NCBI GenBank assembly: GCA_007570785.1
Contig: ML662442.1
Location: 61,244,896 to 61,308,895, forward strand
Source of the DNA: Antilocapra americana
Lineage: Eukaryota > Chordata > Mammalia > Artiodactyla > Antilocapridae
Length of the DNA stretch: 64,000 nt
Direction: 5' to 3'
Shown here: positions 48,905 through 59,210 of the stretch, in pieces
How positions within the stretch are numbered: the first letter of the stretch is position 1
Layout: every line of letters starts with the position of its first letter
Program-made: the position numbers and the translations under genes
The notes under the pieces: model-generated
The model's input: the letters and a program-made list of their open reading frames with translations, nothing else
Databases searched by the model: none
Told to the model about the DNA's origin: nothing

Positions 48905-49656
48905 TTGCCAACAAAGGTACACCTAGCCAAGGCTGTGGTTTTTCCAGTAGTCAGGTATGGATGTGAGAGTTGGACTATAAAGAAAGCTGAAGGTCGAAGA
49001 ACTGATTCATTTGAACTGTGGTGTTAGAGAGGACTTTTGAGAGTCCCTTGGACTGCAAGAAGATCCAACCAGTCCATCCTAAAGGAAATCAGTCCTAAAT
49101 ATTCATTGGAAGGACTGATGCTAAAGCTGAAACTCCAATACTTTGGTCACCTGATGGGAAGAACTGCTTTTGCTGCTGCTAAGTCACTTCATTGTAGCCA
49201 ACTCTGTGCGACCCCATAAACGGCAGCCCACCAGGCTCCTCCATCCCTGGGATTCTCCAGGGAAGAACACTGGAGTGGGTTGTCATTTCCTTCTCCAATG
49301 CATGAAAGTGAAACATGAAAGTGAAGTCACTCAATCGTGTCCCACTCTTCACAACCCCATGGACTGCAGCCTACCAGGCTCCTCCATCCATAGGATTTTC
49401 CAAGCAAGAATACTGGAGTGGGTTGCCATTGCCTTCTCCATGCGAAGAACAGATTCATTGGAAAAGACCCTGATGATGGGAAAGATTGAAGGCCGGAGGA
49501 GAAGGGGACAACAGAGGATGAGATGGTTGGATGGCATCACCGAATCTATGGAAGTGATTTTGAACAAACTCTAGGAAATAGTGAAGGACAAGGAGGCCTG
49601 GCATGCTGCAGTCCATGGGGTTGCAAAGAGTGAGACAGGACCTTAGCAACTGAACA
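48905..49656 (+). mobile_element. BovB LINE 3' end, split by a BOV-A2 dimer
   Basis: Sense BovB from TTGCCAACAAAGGTACACC to about 49165, resuming at 49444 and ending AGCAACTGAAC. SWTIKKAEG-type ORF2 remnants are present with stops. The insert is described separately. Confidence 0.88.
49166..49443 (-). mobile_element. BOV-A2 SINE (dimeric BovA)
   Basis: Two BovA monomers lie head to tail in antisense. The first starts GCTGCTGCTAAGTCACTTCA and the second follows the linker ATGCATGAAAGTGAAACATG. GAAGAAC just before (49159-49165) and after (49444-49450) is a probable target duplication in BovB. Confidence 0.85.
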
Positions 49657-49827
49657 AGAAGGCACTTAAACACTGTCAGTAAAAACCCAAAAAAGTGACA
49701 AAAGAAGCAAAACAAAATTTAAAATATTTGATGTGTCTATAGAGCACAGAAAAAGTTAAAAAGTGGAGGCATCTAAGCATTAAATATATGCTGCATGCCA
49801 TGGAAAAGCTTTAAGTAAAAAAAAAAA

Positions 49828-49965
49828 AATCACTTAATGCTCACAAAAACTCTGAAAGGTAGGTATTTTCCTCTCAAATTTTATAAAACATGAAACTGAG
49901 ACTAGAAGGGAGTTGAGTAACTTACTGATGGTTCAGCCAGAATTCAAATCTAATTATGGCAAACT
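49828..49965 (-). mobile_element. MIR SINE relic
   Basis: CACTTAATGCTCACAAAAAC, GGTAGGTATTTTCCTC, TGAAACTGAGACTAGAAGG and GCCAGAATTCAAATC follow the antisense MIR core. Confidence 0.6.
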
Positions 49966-50899
49966 CAAGAACAGTACTAACAGTGTACATTCTGTTAGAA
50001 ACAGTGAATTTGTATTAAGGAATCCAGAAAATATAAGCAATAATATGTAGAAAGTTTTCCATAGAAAGGGATTATAATTTACTGCAACATTATTAACATG
50101 TAGTTACATTTAATTTATACTATTGTGACCACAGCTCTTTAAATAACATCACAGTAGCTAAATGCAAATGAATAGTAAAATTAGCCTCCTAAACGAGCTT
50201 ATCCTTCCCATCCTTGCCCTTTTACACGTGTCAAAAGTTTGCAATGTAAGATTAATTATGATTTTTAGTGTAACTCACTTACACTCTTAATAATTGTTAC
50301 ATTATTAATGGCACACATCTGCCATAAAAGAATGTTGGACCAGTTCTCTCGTCTAATTTATTTTCAAGCTGTGCGTGCTATTATTCACACGTGTTAAACT
50401 TGTTTTTAAATTGTTATTTTTTTTGTTAGATGGCAACAAGAAAAAGTATTAGTATTTCAGAAGTGCTTTATCAAAACCCCAAAACAGTAATGAACAACAT
50501 ATCCAGGTCCTTAACATAAAGAGTGAACAAGATTCAAGCATCAAAATATAATGTACATCTTTTTGTGCTAGGACACAGATGTTAAAAAGACCCCAAAATG
50601 GGAAGGACAACTTAAGTTCCTGAAACTTGCATTGTCTTATGTTAGTGACCCATTCATCTCTAGATCCCATTATACTGTCTATAATAAAATACTGTCCAAT
50701 AGTTAGATCTATGGACACTTTCTCAGCATTTTTAAAGCAAAATCAATAAACTCCATATTAAATCAAACAAGATTGTATAGAATAATAGCAAAATAATGTT
50801 TTCCATTACAAAGTAGACAACTTAGTCACTGAACATGAGAAGGGACCAAAAGAGACTTCAAAGTCACTCTATTTCTGGGAGTTTCACAAACTATATGAT

Positions 50900-51356
50900 G
50901 TGAAAGAGCGATGCTTGTCTCTTGGAAGTAGTAGTAGACACCGCATTCAACAGTTGAACAAATCACTGATGTGTGGAGGCTGTACTCTTGATGGCTATGT
51001 AATGCTATCGGATCTTGATTCAGTGTTTTACGGAAATAATAAAATGGGGAACATATTCAGTTTGATTTTTCATGTACTGAATGAAGAAATGGGCAGTGAA
51101 TATAAAACTGTTGTACCATACTGGTGCACCCTGACGGTCAATGGGAGAGAAGCTCACACAGGTTTTCAAAATGAAGGATGCAGTAAACACATTTCTTCCT
51201 CCATTGATCATGCTCTTAAAGACCATTCCAATGATTTTAAGTGGCAAGCCCAAAGGGCCCAATTTTGACAATGTATTGAATTTATTGAATAGTCTTAAAT
51301 ATATCAGAGACAAAATATCACCATATTTAATGCTGAGGATCAGAAAGATTTCTTAA
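50900..51356 (+). pseudogene. Broken hAT-transposase-like reading frame
   Basis: The frame starting at 50900 is open for 122 codons and contains NEEMGSEYKTVV at about 51080-51115. A second frame begins YHT at 51114 and reads, after a TGA at 51132-51134, MGEKLTQVFKMKDAVNTFL from 51141. Joined across one frameshift near 51110-51114, these fit the conserved block of hAT-derived proteins (ZBED5, SCAND3, FAM200 and GTF2IRD2 group), whose consensus I remember as EEMG-x-EY-K, YHTEVRWLS, GK-L-RVFEL-DE--FL. The Trp of that block is lost. Upstream and downstream parts are weaker matches. It could be a decayed transposon copy or a processed pseudogene of a domesticated gene. No intact protein is possible. 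Confidence 0.5.
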
Positions 51357-51594
51357 AATGACTAAGTAGCAAAGCAACAATACGACTGCTGCAACTTTAA
51401 TCTAGTTCAATACATAATGTTTTTTTTAAATTTATTTTTAGAGACAGAGGAGACAGAGGTTGGTGCTCTTTTGGTATATATATTTTAAAATACACTGCAA
51501 CAAAACATGAAAAAATTGCTAGTATTGAATACAACAAAGGAGTATATTTAAAACCAATTTATCATTATGTCAAGTTAAAACACTTTTTAAAATT

Positions 51595-51737
51595 AATTAA
51601 TTAAATTGGAGGATAATTACTTAACAATATTGTGATGGCTTTTGACATACATCAACATGAATTGGCCACAAGTATATATGTGTCCGCTGCATCCTAAACC
51701 AGTCTCCCCCATCCCTTCTCACCCTATCCCTTGCTTG
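51595..51737 (-). mobile_element. Ruminant L1 3' end fragment
   Basis: AATTGGAGGATAATTACTTA, then ATACATCAACATGAATTGGC and CCCATCCCTTCTCACCC, is antisense L1 3'UTR with an AATT-rich remnant of the tail. Confidence 0.7.
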
Positions 51738-52134
51738 TTTAACGGTCTTGCTTCTGCCAACTTAAGACTCACACAATTTGCTAAAAGTATTTTCCAATAA
51801 AATATCTATACACCATCTCTGGCTCCATGTTAGCTCTAAACATCCAGAACTGACAGTCACTGAAGACTTGGTAGAGATCATTCCCATTAACCTATAATTA
51901 AGAGTTAGCACTTACTAACTTAGAGGAAATAAAGAAGAGAGAAAATACAGAATGGATCTAGAACTTAAGATGTTTCTCAGAATATTGATCTTAAATCTAC
52001 ATACAAGTAACAAGCAAAGTTACAATTAATGATATTTTAAAATATGAAACAAATATCACTAAATTATAACAAAGTTGTATTCAAAAAATTACCTGTATTT
52101 TCTAAATTGCATTAAACTTCCAGATGCCATCTGT

Positions 52135-52337
52135 GGGCTTCCCTTGTAGCTAAGCTGGCAAAGAATCTGCCTGCAATTCGGGAGACCTGGGTTCAATTCC
52201 TGGGTTGGGAAGGTCCCCTGGAGAAGGGAAAGGTTACCCACTCCAGTATTCTGGCCTGGAGAATTCCATGGACTGTATGGTCCATGGGGTTGCAAAGAGC
52301 TGGAGAAGATTGAGTGACTTTCACTCACTCACTCATA
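52135..52337 (+). mobile_element. Bov-tA SINE with 8-bp target duplication
   Basis: A sense copy from GGGCTTCCCTTGTAGCTAAG to the CACTCACTCACTCATA end. CCATCTGT is at 52127-52134 and 52338-52345. Confidence 0.92.
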
Positions 52338-52379
52338 CCATCTGTAGACATCAAAATTGTCAGAAACACTGACCTAGTG

Positions 52380-52890
52380 GGTAAAGTTCAAATTCCTTGG
52401 CAAAGTATATAATACTCTTGTAGATTCAGGCTTCATTTACCTCTTCACTATCTTCTCACCACTTTCTCCCTCTGAATGTTGCTAGAATACCAAGCTATCT
52501 GCAGTTCATATCACATGCATCTTCCTTACCTCCATAATTCTGTTGTTGCTGTGTCCCTCGATATACTCCCCTCTCTGATTGCCCCTCTGTCATTCAAAAC
52601 CCACCTGCCTATTACTCCCTATCGTTTTTCAATATCACCTAGCTCAATATCAGATATCTTATTTTTATCTGAGCGTAGATGTTCTCCAGGAAAATTTTCC
52701 CTAATCCCACATTCCCTTCTTCCTCAGTTAGCTGCATTTATAATGCATTGTGACCCTGATATCATGAAACTTACACTTTTAAATACTAAAATGTATACAA
52801 CTCTAATTTCTTCTTTATTTTTACATTCTCAGAATCTAATAAGTATCTCATACACAGTAGGTGTATCAAACAGTGACTTACAATTGAATG
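52380..52890 (+). mobile_element. L2 LINE 3' region relic
   Basis: AAAGTTCAAATTCCTTGGCA, CTTCACTATCTTCTCACCAC, TTCAAAACCCACCTGCC and CATACACAGTAGGTGTATC follow the L2 3' region. A 139-codon open stretch at 52476-52895 has no domain I know, and I take it as chance within the L2. Confidence 0.6.
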
Positions 52891-53216
52891 CTTAGTTTTA
52901 CCTGTAAAATAGAGGTTAGGGTAATGGTGAAGGTTTCATAGCTTCAATAAATGTATGCTTCTATTCACTACTATCCATGATTGAGCACGGTGAAGTAAAT
53001 CTTAATGAACCAGATGGATGGTTACAATGAGTTACATATGTGCTTAACCAAAAATGTACTTTTATAAATTGACTAACTTAATATTCATCAAACTTTTTAA
53101 TACAACAATTTAACTTTTATTTTTTAAATGACACCAAACCCTTGCTTTTTGCACTTGGTTTGGACTCAATTCAATGAAAAAAATACAAAATAATTGCATT
53201 TAAGATTGTGTATATG

Positions 53217-53436
53217 CATGCTAAGTTGCCTCAGTCATGTTCAACTCTTTGCAACCCTATAGATTGTAGTCTGCCAGGCTTCTCTGGCCATGGAATTCTC
53301 CTGGCAAGAATATTGGAGTGGGTTGCCATGCCTTTCTCCAGGGGATCTTGCCTGGAGGGATGAGGGATAGAACCAGCATCTCTTATGTCTCCTACATTGG
53401 CAGGCAATTTTTTTTACCACTAGCGCCATTTGAAGC
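53217..53436 (-). mobile_element. Bov-tA SINE
   Basis: An antisense copy from CATGCTAAGTTGCCTCAGTC to CGCCATTTGAAGC, with a short T run in the head. Confidence 0.88.
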
Positions 53437-53675
53437 ATATATTATAATTTTCCTAGATGAAGACTCATTAAAAAGAAAACCAAGGTATTGAAGAATTAGT
53501 ACTTTTTAAATTAACATGAGATCTTGACATCTAATTTTATGACACAAAGAACATATTTTAGTAAATTACAATGAATTTTGATTGGCTTAACAAAGGGAAA
53601 GCATTTGTTTATGAAAACTGTGGTATACTAGAAGCTTGTGATAGAGTCAATATAAAGATAAGTATATCACAGATT

Positions 53676-53787
53676 GCAACCCACTCCAGGTTTTCTTGCC
53701 TGGAAGATTTCATGAACGGAGAAGGCTGATAGGCTATATAGTCCATGGGGTTGCAAAGAGTCGGATATGACTGAGCGACTGACTGTC
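53676..53787 (+). mobile_element. BovA fragment
   Basis: Only the BovA body is present (GCAACCCACTCCAGG to GACTGAGCGACTGACTG). The tRNA-like head is absent. Confidence 0.85.
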
Positions 53788-54119
53788 TATATATCGATCT
53801 ATGTCACAGATTCAAAGGTCTGGGATGTGAGAGTTTTTGACAGGTTATCTGGGCTGGCAATTCCCTTGCTTTGGCAAGATCATTTTCAAAATACAGCAGA
53901 GAAATGCTTCTGTATACTTAAAAAGTACCTCCAGGGGAGGAGGAGTCATAATCTCTCTTAATAATTCACTATGCTTTTTTAAAAAAAAAAAAACAAGGTA
54001 CCTAAATACAGTTTAGCACACCGAGTTCAAAGTTCATATTCATTTGCTTTCACTTTAGTGGTGAATTAAAGTAGTTTAATTCACTGAGTAAATGCAGTTT
54101 GATTTCTTACAAACTCATG

Positions 54120-54370
54120 TCAGTAACTGAACTCATCATTTTCTTTCCCTATTTCTCTTTCTAAACTGGTTCCTCTTCCTATATCGCCCACCATTTTGCT
54201 CAAACACAAGAGTCATCCTGTATAAGCTAATTTTTCCCATCTTCCATACATTCACATCAAATCAAGTTCCAAATCTTACTACTTGTTACTTTAAAATCCA
54301 TCCCTTTGTTATTACCTCCAGATATCACTTAGAACAATGAAAGAGCCTCCTAAATAATCTCCTTACCTCC
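54120..54370 (+). mobile_element. L2-like relic
   Basis: AACTGAACTCATCATTTTC, CTGGTTCCTCTTCCTATAT, CAAACACAAGAGTCATCCTG and the following lines resemble the L2 3' region. It is diverged and the limits are approximate. Confidence 0.45.
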
Positions 54371-54554
54371 AGTTCTTCCTTCTTTTGTTTATAATTACAC
54401 GTTATACTTTTAGTTTATAGTCATACAATGATGGATACAAAACATTTCTATAGCATCGCTTTAACTACACCCAGATACAATACATATTATGTACACAGAG
54501 TTAGGAAAAATAAATATAGGAAAAAAATTACAAAGAGTCATTAACTATTCTCTC

Positions 54555-54640
54555 TGCACACACAATAACATATATACATATATATGTACACATAAAAACA
54601 CACACATACATAATGTATTGAGATATATATATATATCTTA
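54555..54640. repeat. AT/AC simple repeat
   Basis: TACATATATATGTACACATA followed by ACACACACATACATA and a TA run lies directly before the Bov-tA SINE. Confidence 0.75.
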
Positions 54641-54644
54641 ATGG

Positions 54645-54845
54645 CTTCCCTGGTGGCTCAGATGATATATGCCTGCAATGCAGGAGATCTGAGTTTGATC
54701 CCTGGGTCAGGAAGATCTCCTGAAGAAAGAATGGCCAACCCACTCCAGTATTTTTACCTGGAGAATCCCATGGACAGAGGAGCCCAGTGGACTACAGTCC
54801 ATGGGGTCACAAAGAGTCAGATACAACTGAGTGACTAACACACAC
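54645..54845 (+). mobile_element. Bov-tA SINE with target duplication
   Basis: A sense copy flanked by ATATATCTTAATGG (54631-54644) and ATATATCCTAATGG (54846-54859), which differ at one base. The A box is damaged (CAGATGATATATGCC). Confidence 0.92.
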
Positions 54846-55138
54846 ATATATCCTAATGGTAAGAAATATTGTTTAATTAAATTTGTGATTGCTGTTTTAA
54901 AGAAAAACTGCAAGGAATTATGACAACATACGATAAGGGAGCTTTTGTTGATAATAAAGCAGCAGGAGAGCTCCCTTTAAGAAGAGAGATGTCAGTAGCA
55001 TCCTCCGGGGGCAGGAGAACTGATTAATCAGAGTTGTAGGAGGGGTATTCCACGCAGGCTGCTCAGCTTGAAGGCCCAGAGGCAGAGGGTAGGGCAGACC
55101 AGAGAAGCCATGGAAATAAAGGCAGGTGCAACAAGATT

Positions 55139-55252
55139 TCCTGGGGGGAGGGAGGAGGGAGGGGGGTTCTGGAGGGGGAGCATATGTAAACCCATGGTGA
55201 TATCATGTCATTGTATGGCAAAACTAATAAAAATAAAATAAAATAAAAAAGA
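55139..55252 (+). mobile_element. Very short L1 3' end
   Basis: About 110 bp of L1 3'UTR (GGGGGGTTCTGGAGGGGGAG, then GATATCATGTCATTGTATGG) with a TAAAATAAAATAAAA tail. AAGATTT on both sides (about 55134 and 55249) may be the target duplication. Confidence 0.8.
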
Positions 55253-55429
55253 TTTAGGTGTAGAAAGTGCAGGTGATGAGGCTTATGAAAGAGGTGGTGC
55301 CCATGTCAAGTTGTGGCCCAGATAAAAAGAATACAGTCTTTATGTTTTTCTGCAATCACCAATCTGTTTGTGCATGTGCCCTAACTTTGCGATTGAAAAA
55401 AACAAATGAAAATACTGTTCTCAGGAGTA

Positions 55430-55640
55430 ATATTCCTAATATGTAATGCCACCATGTCAGTCCTCTACTCCCTGTCACATTCAGGATAATGACAAACAGC
55501 TCTGAAAGCACACACACTCTGCTTTCTGGGCATGTTCTGACTTTTGGCCTGCACCTCTCACCAAACCCACAGTCATGCTGGACTCTAGCCAACCTGAATG
55601 GCTCAGTGACTGAACAAAATCACATCCTCTCTCTGTCTTG
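55430..55640 (+). mobile_element. L2-like relic
   Basis: CTCTACTCCCTGTCACATTC, TTTCTGGGCATGTTCTGAC and CCTGCACCTCTCACC look like a diverged L2 3' region. The call is weak. Confidence 0.4.
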
Positions 55641-55741
55641 AGTCAAACACACTTGCCTCCTAAGATCCTTTGGCTCATACATGTAGGACAATCAGAACTA
55701 AGGTCCCAGCACGTTCTCCAGGCAACATAACTTCTGTCATA

Positions 55742-55800
55742 TGCTGTGCTGTGCTCAGTTGCTCAGTTGTGTCCAACTCTATGTGACCCCATGGACTCAC
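55742..55800 (-). mobile_element. BovA fragment
   Basis: TGCTGTGCTGTGCTCAGTTG to GTGACCCCATGGACTCACG is the end of a BovA monomer in antisense. The rest is missing. Confidence 0.75.
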
Positions 55801-55895
55801 GTATAAATTAGGATTCTCCACCATGCCTCTATTTTCCCATGTGTGTTTCCCTGGCACAATTCAAAATACGCTTTGGTTAAAATGTGCAGAATACC

Positions 55896-56010
55896 TATAT
55901 CTATCTATCTATCTCTCTCTATATATAGAGAGAGATAGATAGATAGATATATGTACATATATATACATATATTCATGTATATATACACATATGTACATAT
56001 GTATGTATAC
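55896..56010. repeat. (TATC)n/(GATA)n palindrome and TACATA simple repeat
   Basis: Bases 55896-55951 form a perfect 56-bp palindrome: a 25-base arm of TATC and TC units, the centre ATATAT, and the exact reverse-complement arm. ATGTACATATATATACATAT-type repeat follows to about 56010. Single strands could fold into a long hairpin. Confidence 0.9.
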
Positions 56011-58313
56011 AGCTACAAGAGAATTATTTTATCAAGAAAAATTGATTATAAAAATACTTGTAGAAGTATCTGGTAAATAACAAAGCCATTTAAGATTAAC
56101 AAAAAGAGTGAAAGAGAAACTTCATACTACAATTCTATGGAAGGTTTTTTCTGTTAATAAAATGAGAATACTAATACCTATCTTACAAGAGCACTCAAAG
56201 CTGACATGATTATGACATTAAACAATATATATGGAAAAGGATTTGAGGTTAAACTTAAAAATCTGAATACTCACATGCTTTTATACTGAACAAGTCTTAC
56301 CTTAAAAACTACTGCTAATATATTTGCAAGTCACAGCTTGTCTCAATATCTGTACAGTTTGTCTCAATGATCTGTTGCTTTTCACAACACTTTTTTTCTA
56401 TTTTTGTTATGTTTTAAGGGAATTTATGATGCTTTTAATTCTATCCTTGATACTTGATGCCCTAATCTGTCATCTACCTAAAGTATCTGTTAACTGGTGA
56501 CAGAGGATTAAGATTAAGAGGAATATAGAACTATCTAAATATAGATTTAGAATCCATAACCTCTTAGAAGTTTTACCTATGTCTTGTTTTTCATTATTTA
56601 ATTTTTAATTAATTAATGCTTTCTATACTTAATCTTAGAAATGTAGTAGCAATATTATCTGATCTCTATGTAAAACATCAAGCTAACTGATTTATGTAAA
56701 GGTATGTAAAGGTGACGCTACAAGAAGATGTTACTATATTTATCATTATATCTGGGAACAGGTAAGATACAGAAACAGGTAAGTGTGGCAGAAAGCAAAG
56801 TTGTTTTAAAGGACAATTCTGAATTACAGAATTATGGATGACAGTATTCGTGATCTACTAAAGTTCCGAATCCTGGAAGACACAGTTTTATAAAAAGCAG
56901 TTTGGAAACCAATTTTCCGAACTAAGGTTTGTGTGATTGTAACTTGGGATAATAATCAATAAATATTCAATTACAATTGAGCAAAAACAAATTGATTAGG
57001 TAATACTGATGAAATGAGTATAACATTCTTAGTTGTGCAGACTTTCAAGCTTTAAAGGAAGAATCTCAAAATTAACGTGTGACTGCATTGTCTATAGAAA
57101 TTGGCATTTCCTAAAGATGACATTTTATATTATACTTAGCTTCTGAAGCTTTTTGTATTTTAAATTTCCAATCTAATTTATTTTGATCCATTAAGATCTT
57201 CACAGCTTCTTTTTTAATGTTGTCTAGTTTGGGGGATATAAGTATCTATATTCTTGTTCTAATGATTCTCCTGTGTTTGTAATTAAGCTACTTATTTGTG
57301 ATTGAGTAAATATGATCAAAGGGCCAGAAAATATACAAATTCCACAAGGAGGCTACCTCAGGGCAGAAGGTGATCCAGGTACCATCCAAAGGTTTTCTCA
57401 TTATAGCATTCACATGCAAAAAAATAGTAATAATAACTAAAAATCATAGTGACGTATTATTTAAAATAATTCAATTTATTCTTCCATCCATCAGATTTCA
57501 CAATAAAATCTGATGTGATTTGTATCCAATGGCAATAAATCTAGATTATCAGGGACTTGCATCGTGACATGACTGTGTTGAGCAAATACCATGGCACTGG
57601 TGTTAGCTAGCTAGTCCCAATTCTCAAATTAGTAAAAACAAGCAATTGGCTCTAAGTGTAGTTTTGGTATATATATATATATACACATGTATTATTTTTC
57701 CTTGCTTTATTTTTCTCTAATATGGAGACTTTTTCTTGATGAATAGGGAAAACAGAATTCAGAAAAGCAAAAAGAAAACTGAACTACACCTCATTTCTCT
57801 TAGGTTAACAGTAAAGCTTGAAAAAACTCCCTTCCTTCATCACTTTCCTTTGAGTGATAAACATGCATATTTAAGGATAGCCAAATTACTCTTTTGACTA
57901 TTATGTTTATAATGAACTATTAACTTTTTAAAAATGTACTTTTTCTATTAGCAATGTTCTTAATCTTTCCAGGTTTTTACTATAATAAATAAAATCATGA
58001 CACTAGCAAAACTTTTCCATCTTGTCTTCTAAATCATTAATAGATTTAATACCATCAGTACTAAAATTGATCCTGAGGGCACCCACTATTAACCTCTTTC
58101 CACTTGAGAACCCAGCCATTTATTTCTGGTCTTGCTTTCTATCAACTATACAATTTTAAATATGAGAAGGAAATTTCCATGTTAATCCTTAGTCATCAGC
58201 TTTCCTTAGCTTTGTCTTGTAAAGAACATTTTCAGAAGTTGAGAACCATACAAGCATTGCCCTTCCCCATATATAATTTTGTCAGTGCACTTCATTTGTT
58301 GGATTTCTCTCAG

Positions 58314-58441
58314 GTAAAGGTTAGGAAGATCCCTTGGAGGGGGAACGGCTACTCTTTCTAGTATTCTGGCCTGGAGAATTCCATGGACTGTACAGTCCAC
58401 GGGGTTGCAAAGAGTCGGAAACGACTGAGTGACTTTCACGT
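58314..58441 (+). mobile_element. BovA fragment, 5'-truncated SINE
   Basis: From GGTAAAGGTTAGGAAGATCC to CGACTGAGTGACTTTCACG, a sense BovA body with part of the head. Confidence 0.85.
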
Positions 58442-59108
58442 TTCAAGGGTCTATTTAGTTTCAAACAGAACAGTCAGAGACATTATTTAAATACCGTAAC
58501 AGTATAAATCAGCTGCTTTGAAAAAGTCAGGCGAAAAAATTTAAGTGACAGGAGTAAATTTAAATTTCACCCATCTGTTAGTCTCATACATAATCCATTA
58601 ATTAAATGAAATCTAAAATGTAGTAAAGCATACTTATATGGGCTTGATTCGCTTTAGTAATAAAAACATATTTTAAAAAATTTTATCAAGAAAACATAAC
58701 TAAACAAAAAAATGGCAAGCTGAGGATCTGTTAGAAATATATACTTTTTGATTATTATTCCTTCCAATTTCCAAAGATCAAAATGACATTCTATTTTAGT
58801 TGGATTGTTACTTAAGTATCAGCTTTATTCTCCAAATGAAGAATACAGTCTCTTAAAATATAAAAGTCATCTTGCTAAAATCATTTCACAAACTTCTTTA
58901 GATGTATTTTAAAAATTCAGAACTATATAATAGTGGCTTGAAAACATTTTCTCAAAGGATTTATTTCTAATAGTGCTGGTGACTTCAGCAATTATTTCCA
59001 GAAATAAGGTAAAACTGTCTATGAGAAGAAAATAGCTAGAAAAGTGAATTTGCTAAAAAAATCAAATTGATAAAGATAAAACAAAAAGATAAAGCCCTCA
59101 GTTTTATG

Positions 59109-59210
59109 TAAGTTTCTCAATCATGGGTTTTGCTTGTTTTCATATAAATTTTTATATATTTATATAAGTTTCTCAATCATGTTTTTTTGCCTGTTTTCAT
59201 ATGAATTTTG
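59109..59210. repeat. Diverged tandem duplication, 56-bp period
   Basis: TAAGTTTCTCAATCATG occurs at 59109 and at 59165. Each copy is followed by a T/G run and a similar TGTTTTCATAT-AATTTT stretch. The copies differ at several bases, so this is older than the perfect duplications elsewhere. Confidence 0.8.

Noticed and set aside
52476..52895. Plus-strand open frame of 139 codons
   Set aside because: It falls within an L2-like relic, has biased composition and no recognisable domain or splice context.
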